Of a DNA stretch of 17,216 nt, positions 15,294-17,216 are shown piece by piece (within the stretch, counting starts at the first letter, position 1; each line of letters begins with the position of its first letter). Position numbers and translations under genes: made by a program. The notes beneath the pieces were generated by a model that saw only the letters and a program-made list of their open reading frames with translations, had not been told where the DNA came from and did no database searches. Source of the stretch: Rhodospirillaceae bacterium (GTDB lineage: Bacteria > Pseudomonadota > Alphaproteobacteria > Rhodospirillales_A > Casp-alpha2); assembly GCA_003488105.1 (NCBI GenBank), contig DNMS01000316.1:2822-20037 (forward strand), given 5' to 3'.

Positions 15294-16306
15294 TGCTTGA
15301 CGGCGTCCTGCATCATGCGGACCAACAGGCCTTCGCGCACGCCGCGGTCGGCGATGCGCAGCCGCCCGGCAGGCCAACGCTTGGTGATCGCCTTGAGGAT
15401 CGCGCAGCCCATGACCATCAGGTCGGCGCGTTCCGGCCCGATGCAGGGCAGGGCCTTGCGCGCCTCGCAGGGCATGGCCGACACCCGGTCGGCCAGCCGT
15501 TCGATATCGGTGAAATCCAAAGTCAGGCCGTCGACCAGGGAACGGTCGTAGCGGCTCAACCCTAAGTGAATAGCGCCCAGGGTTGTCACTGTGCCCGAGG
15601 TGCCCAGCATCAGGGCCCCTTCGCGGGCGAAGGTTTCGGAAATCCCGTATTCGGCGTCGAACGGGGCAAGCAGGGCATCAATCTCCATTACCAGGCATTG
15701 AAAGCGGTCGGCGGTGCAGTCGGGCGACGCGTTCTTTTCCATCAAGTTCACCACGCCGATCGGCAGCGACAGGATGCCGATCGGGTGCGGCACGCAGGTC
15801 GTCAGGTCGATCCAGCTCAATTCCGTCGATCCGCCGCCGATGTCGAACATCAGGGCCCTGGAATGGCCGCCGGTCAGCAGCGGCAGGCAGCCCGCAAGGG
15901 TCAGGGTGGCCTCTTCCTCTGCCGGGATGGCTTCCAGCAGAATGCCGGTTTCCGCCTCGACCTTTTCAAAGAAGTCCTTGCAGTTGACGGCCTGGCGGCA
16001 GGCTTCCGTCGCGATATGACGCGACCGCACGACGTTATGGCGCCGGATTTTGCCGGCACAGACGCGGAGCGCCGAAATGGTCCGCTGGATGGCGTCCTCG
16101 CACAGGTTGCCCGATTTCCCCAGGCCTTCGCCCAGGCGGACGATGCGGGAAAACCCGTCGATCACCACGGGGCCGTCGTCGGACGGCTCGGCGATCAGCA
16201 TGCGGCAGTTATGCGTGCCCAAGTCGATGGCCGCAAAGCAGGGCGCACTGCCCTTGCTGCGGCGGCGATGCCGGTGCGGCGAATTTGCTTGGGGCCACTT
16301 GGCCAT
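15290..16306 (-). CDS. ppx: Ppx/GppA-family phosphatase
   Basis: A 338-residue member of the exopolyphosphatase/guanosine-pentaphosphatase family (ASKHA fold), which cleaves phosphate from polyphosphate or pppGpp. Phosphate-binding loops are [16 protein letters not shown] (25-40) and [10 protein letters not shown] (154-163), the likely catalytic glutamate is in IPAEEEATL (127-135), and [13 protein letters not shown] (234-246) closes the second lobe. It ends after domain II and lacks the C-terminal HD-like domain of long Ppx enzymes. This short form is common in alphaproteobacteria to my knowledge. The first 22 residues are basic. The ATG at 16306 is preceded by GGAAG; longer frames have no ribosome-binding site. 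Ppx and GppA cannot be told apart from the sequence. It is coupled to rlmE. Confidence 0.88.
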
Positions 16307-16438
16307 GAAGACTTCCAACGGTTTACTGCGGGTTATTCCCGCTTGACCGCCCATTCTAGTGATCGGCGGCCCCGGGTCCACCAATTCTATATCGTAATTA
16401 GGGTTTTGGCATATACGACGAAAACCGTGTCTCGTCAG

Positions 16439-16467
16439 TTGCGTTCCCGAAAGCCAATCGGTATATA
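16439..16467 (+). promoter_or_regulatory. Probable promoter of tRNA-Gln
   Basis: TTGCGT (16439-16444) and TATATA (16462-16467) are 17 bases apart on the plus strand, about 55 bases before the tRNA. The -10 is good and the -35 matches in its first three bases. The 5' leader would be about 48 nt, to be removed by RNase P. Confidence 0.45.
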
Positions 16468-16522
16468 ACCGCCTTGGCGCGATCTGGCCCTTGCATATGG
16501 GGCGGCCCGCCGGACTTTCCAA

Positions 16523-16597
16523 TGGGGTGTGGTGTAATTGGTAACACGACGGACTCTGACTCCGTTATTCAAGGTTCAAGTCCTTGCACCCCAGCCA
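16523..16597 (+). tRNA. tRNA-Gln (anticodon CUG)
   Basis: A complete cloverleaf of 75 bases including the encoded CCA end. The acceptor stem is TGGGGTG (16523-16529) with CACCCCA (16587-16593). The D arm is GTGT-AATTGGTA-ACAC. The anticodon stem ACGGA/TCCGT holds the loop CTCTGAC, giving anticodon CTG, which reads the Gln codon CAG. The T arm CAAGG-TTCAAGT-CCTTG follows. The weak U-A first acceptor pair is a known identity feature of tRNA-Gln. A terminator lies 9 bases downstream. Confidence 0.96.
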
Positions 16598-16602
16598 AAA
16601 TG

Positions 16603-16635
16603 AAAAGGCGCTCCCCGATCAGGGAGCGCCTTTTT
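16603..16635. terminator. Bidirectional intrinsic terminator
   Basis: A perfect 9-bp stem, GGCGCTCCC (16607-16615) with GGGAGCGCC (16622-16630) and a 6-base loop, is flanked by AAAA on the left and TTTTT on the right. It can end tRNA-Gln transcription on the plus strand and the response-regulator transcript on the minus strand. Confidence 0.93.
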
Positions 16636-16663
16636 GATTCCGTATGCCGTGGGCGGCGGCGGC

Positions 16664-17191
16664 TCAGGTGCCGGCGCGCCGTTCCTCGGTGATCGGCTCG
16701 CTCGCTTGGCGGCGGTCGGGGCCGATGTAGGCGCCGGCGGCGACCTGCGGTTTGCGCTGGGCGGCGATGGCCGAGACGATGCGGCGCAACAGGGCATCCG
16801 CCGTCACCGGCTTGATCAGAATTTCGTTTACGCCGGCGTTCATGGCGCGGGAAATCTTCATGCGGTCGACCGAGGCCATGGTCATGATGATCGGCAGGTT
16901 GGGGGCCGGGCTGCCTTCGGCGCGGCGCAGAAAGGCCGTCAATTCAACGCCGGGAATGGCTTTCAGGTCCCAATCGATGATGGCCAGATGCGGTTCCTGG
17001 GTGCGCACGAGGCCAAGCGCCTCGGCTCCGTCGCGGGCCAGATGCATGTCGCGCACACCAAGCTGGGCGAGGGTGCGGCGCGTCTGGTGCAGGAAAAAAT
17101 CCTGACTGTCGCCGACGACCACCGATAGTCGCGCAAACCGATCATTCTGCGGGCTCCCGGGTCGGAACCGCGTGTTCGAGATAATTCCCAT
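16664..17191 (-). CDS. Single-domain response regulator with an atypical receiver
   Basis: A 175-residue protein with one CheY-like receiver (about 21-143) and no DNA-binding output domain. The phosphoacceptor is probably D73 (LAIIDWDLKAIPG, 69-81) and the conserved lysine is K127 (ILIKPVT). Two other active-site positions differ from CheY by eye alignment: of the Mg-binding acidic pair only D28 remains (VVVGDS; the first is G27), and the conserved Thr/Ser is M105 (IIMTMAS). Signalling may therefore be unusual or phosphorylation-independent. The C-terminal tail YIGPDRRQ (155-162) is a motif I recall from alphaproteobacterial stand-alone regulators. An AGGAG ribosome-binding site lies about 9 bases before the ATG at 17191, inside the window. 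No sensor kinase is visible in the 25 remaining bases. Confidence 0.85.
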   Translation of the reverse strand: MGIISNTRFRPGSPQNDRFARLSVVVGDSQDFFLHQTRRTLAQLGVRDMHLARDGAEALGLVRTQEPHLAIIDWDLKAIPGVELTAFLRRAEGSPAPNLPIIMTMASVDRMKISRAMNAGVNEILIKPVTADALLRRIVSAIAAQRKPQVAAGAYIGPDRRQASEPITEERRAGT

Positions 17192-17216
17192 GGACCTGTT
17201 CTCCTGTCCGCGTTTC

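Overview
The window is a GC-rich, gene-dense piece of a bacterial chromosome. Its gene set (short Ppx/GppA, guaB and rsmB near each other, a GPDRR-tailed single-domain response regulator, a CGTCA-bounded palindromic intergenic repeat) suggests an alphaproteobacterium, probably of the Rhodospirillales. This is judged by resemblance only; no database was searched. There is no transposase, integrase, CRISPR array or rRNA. One tRNA-Gln(CUG) is present.

Layout. Plus strand, 143-4149: a secreted SNase-fold protein with an eroded active site; a FetA/FetB-type ABC exporter pair; a mandelate-racemase-like enolase-superfamily enzyme; and a D-2-hydroxyacid dehydrogenase. fetA, fetB and the racemase-like gene overlap by 4 bases each, so transporter and enzyme look translationally coupled. 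A REP-like double hairpin (4154-4215) separates this block from the next. Minus strand, 9661-4261: RsmB rRNA methyltransferase, a TauD-family dioxygenase with a palindromic operator-like site, a possible small-RNA and micro-ORF region (7209-7004), an unknown helical protein, an alpha/beta hydrolase, a TerB-domain protein and a DUF4126 membrane protein. Plus strand, 9894-12313: four membrane-protein genes headed by a TolQ/ExbB/MotA-type channel subunit. Minus strand, 16306-12321: ppx, rlmE, guaB and a PPOX-class flavoprotein. Then come tRNA-Gln (plus), a bidirectional terminator, and a minus-strand response regulator that runs to near the window edge.

The strongest candidate for an undescribed system is the 9894-12313 cluster. 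Its first two genes have the hallmarks of a proton-driven TolQ-TolR/ExbB-ExbD stator: channel threonines T130 and T170, and a membrane aspartate D19 at the start of the single transmembrane helix of the partner. The partner's periplasmic part is not the usual ExbD/TolR or OmpA-like domain. Two further small membrane proteins of unknown family follow. The cluster lies between guaB and rsmB, two housekeeping genes that I recall as close neighbours in many alphaproteobacteria.

Other points of note: a conservative Lys-to-Arg change at one of the two catalytic bases of the mandelate-racemase-like enzyme; a Q-loop glutamine missing from the FetA-like ATPase; a degenerate receiver domain; a sigma70-like promoter with a palindrome at its start site and a terminator-like hairpin about 110 nt downstream; and two genes whose only promoter-like -10 box lies about 8 nt before an ATG without a Shine-Dalgarno sequence, suggesting leaderless mRNAs.
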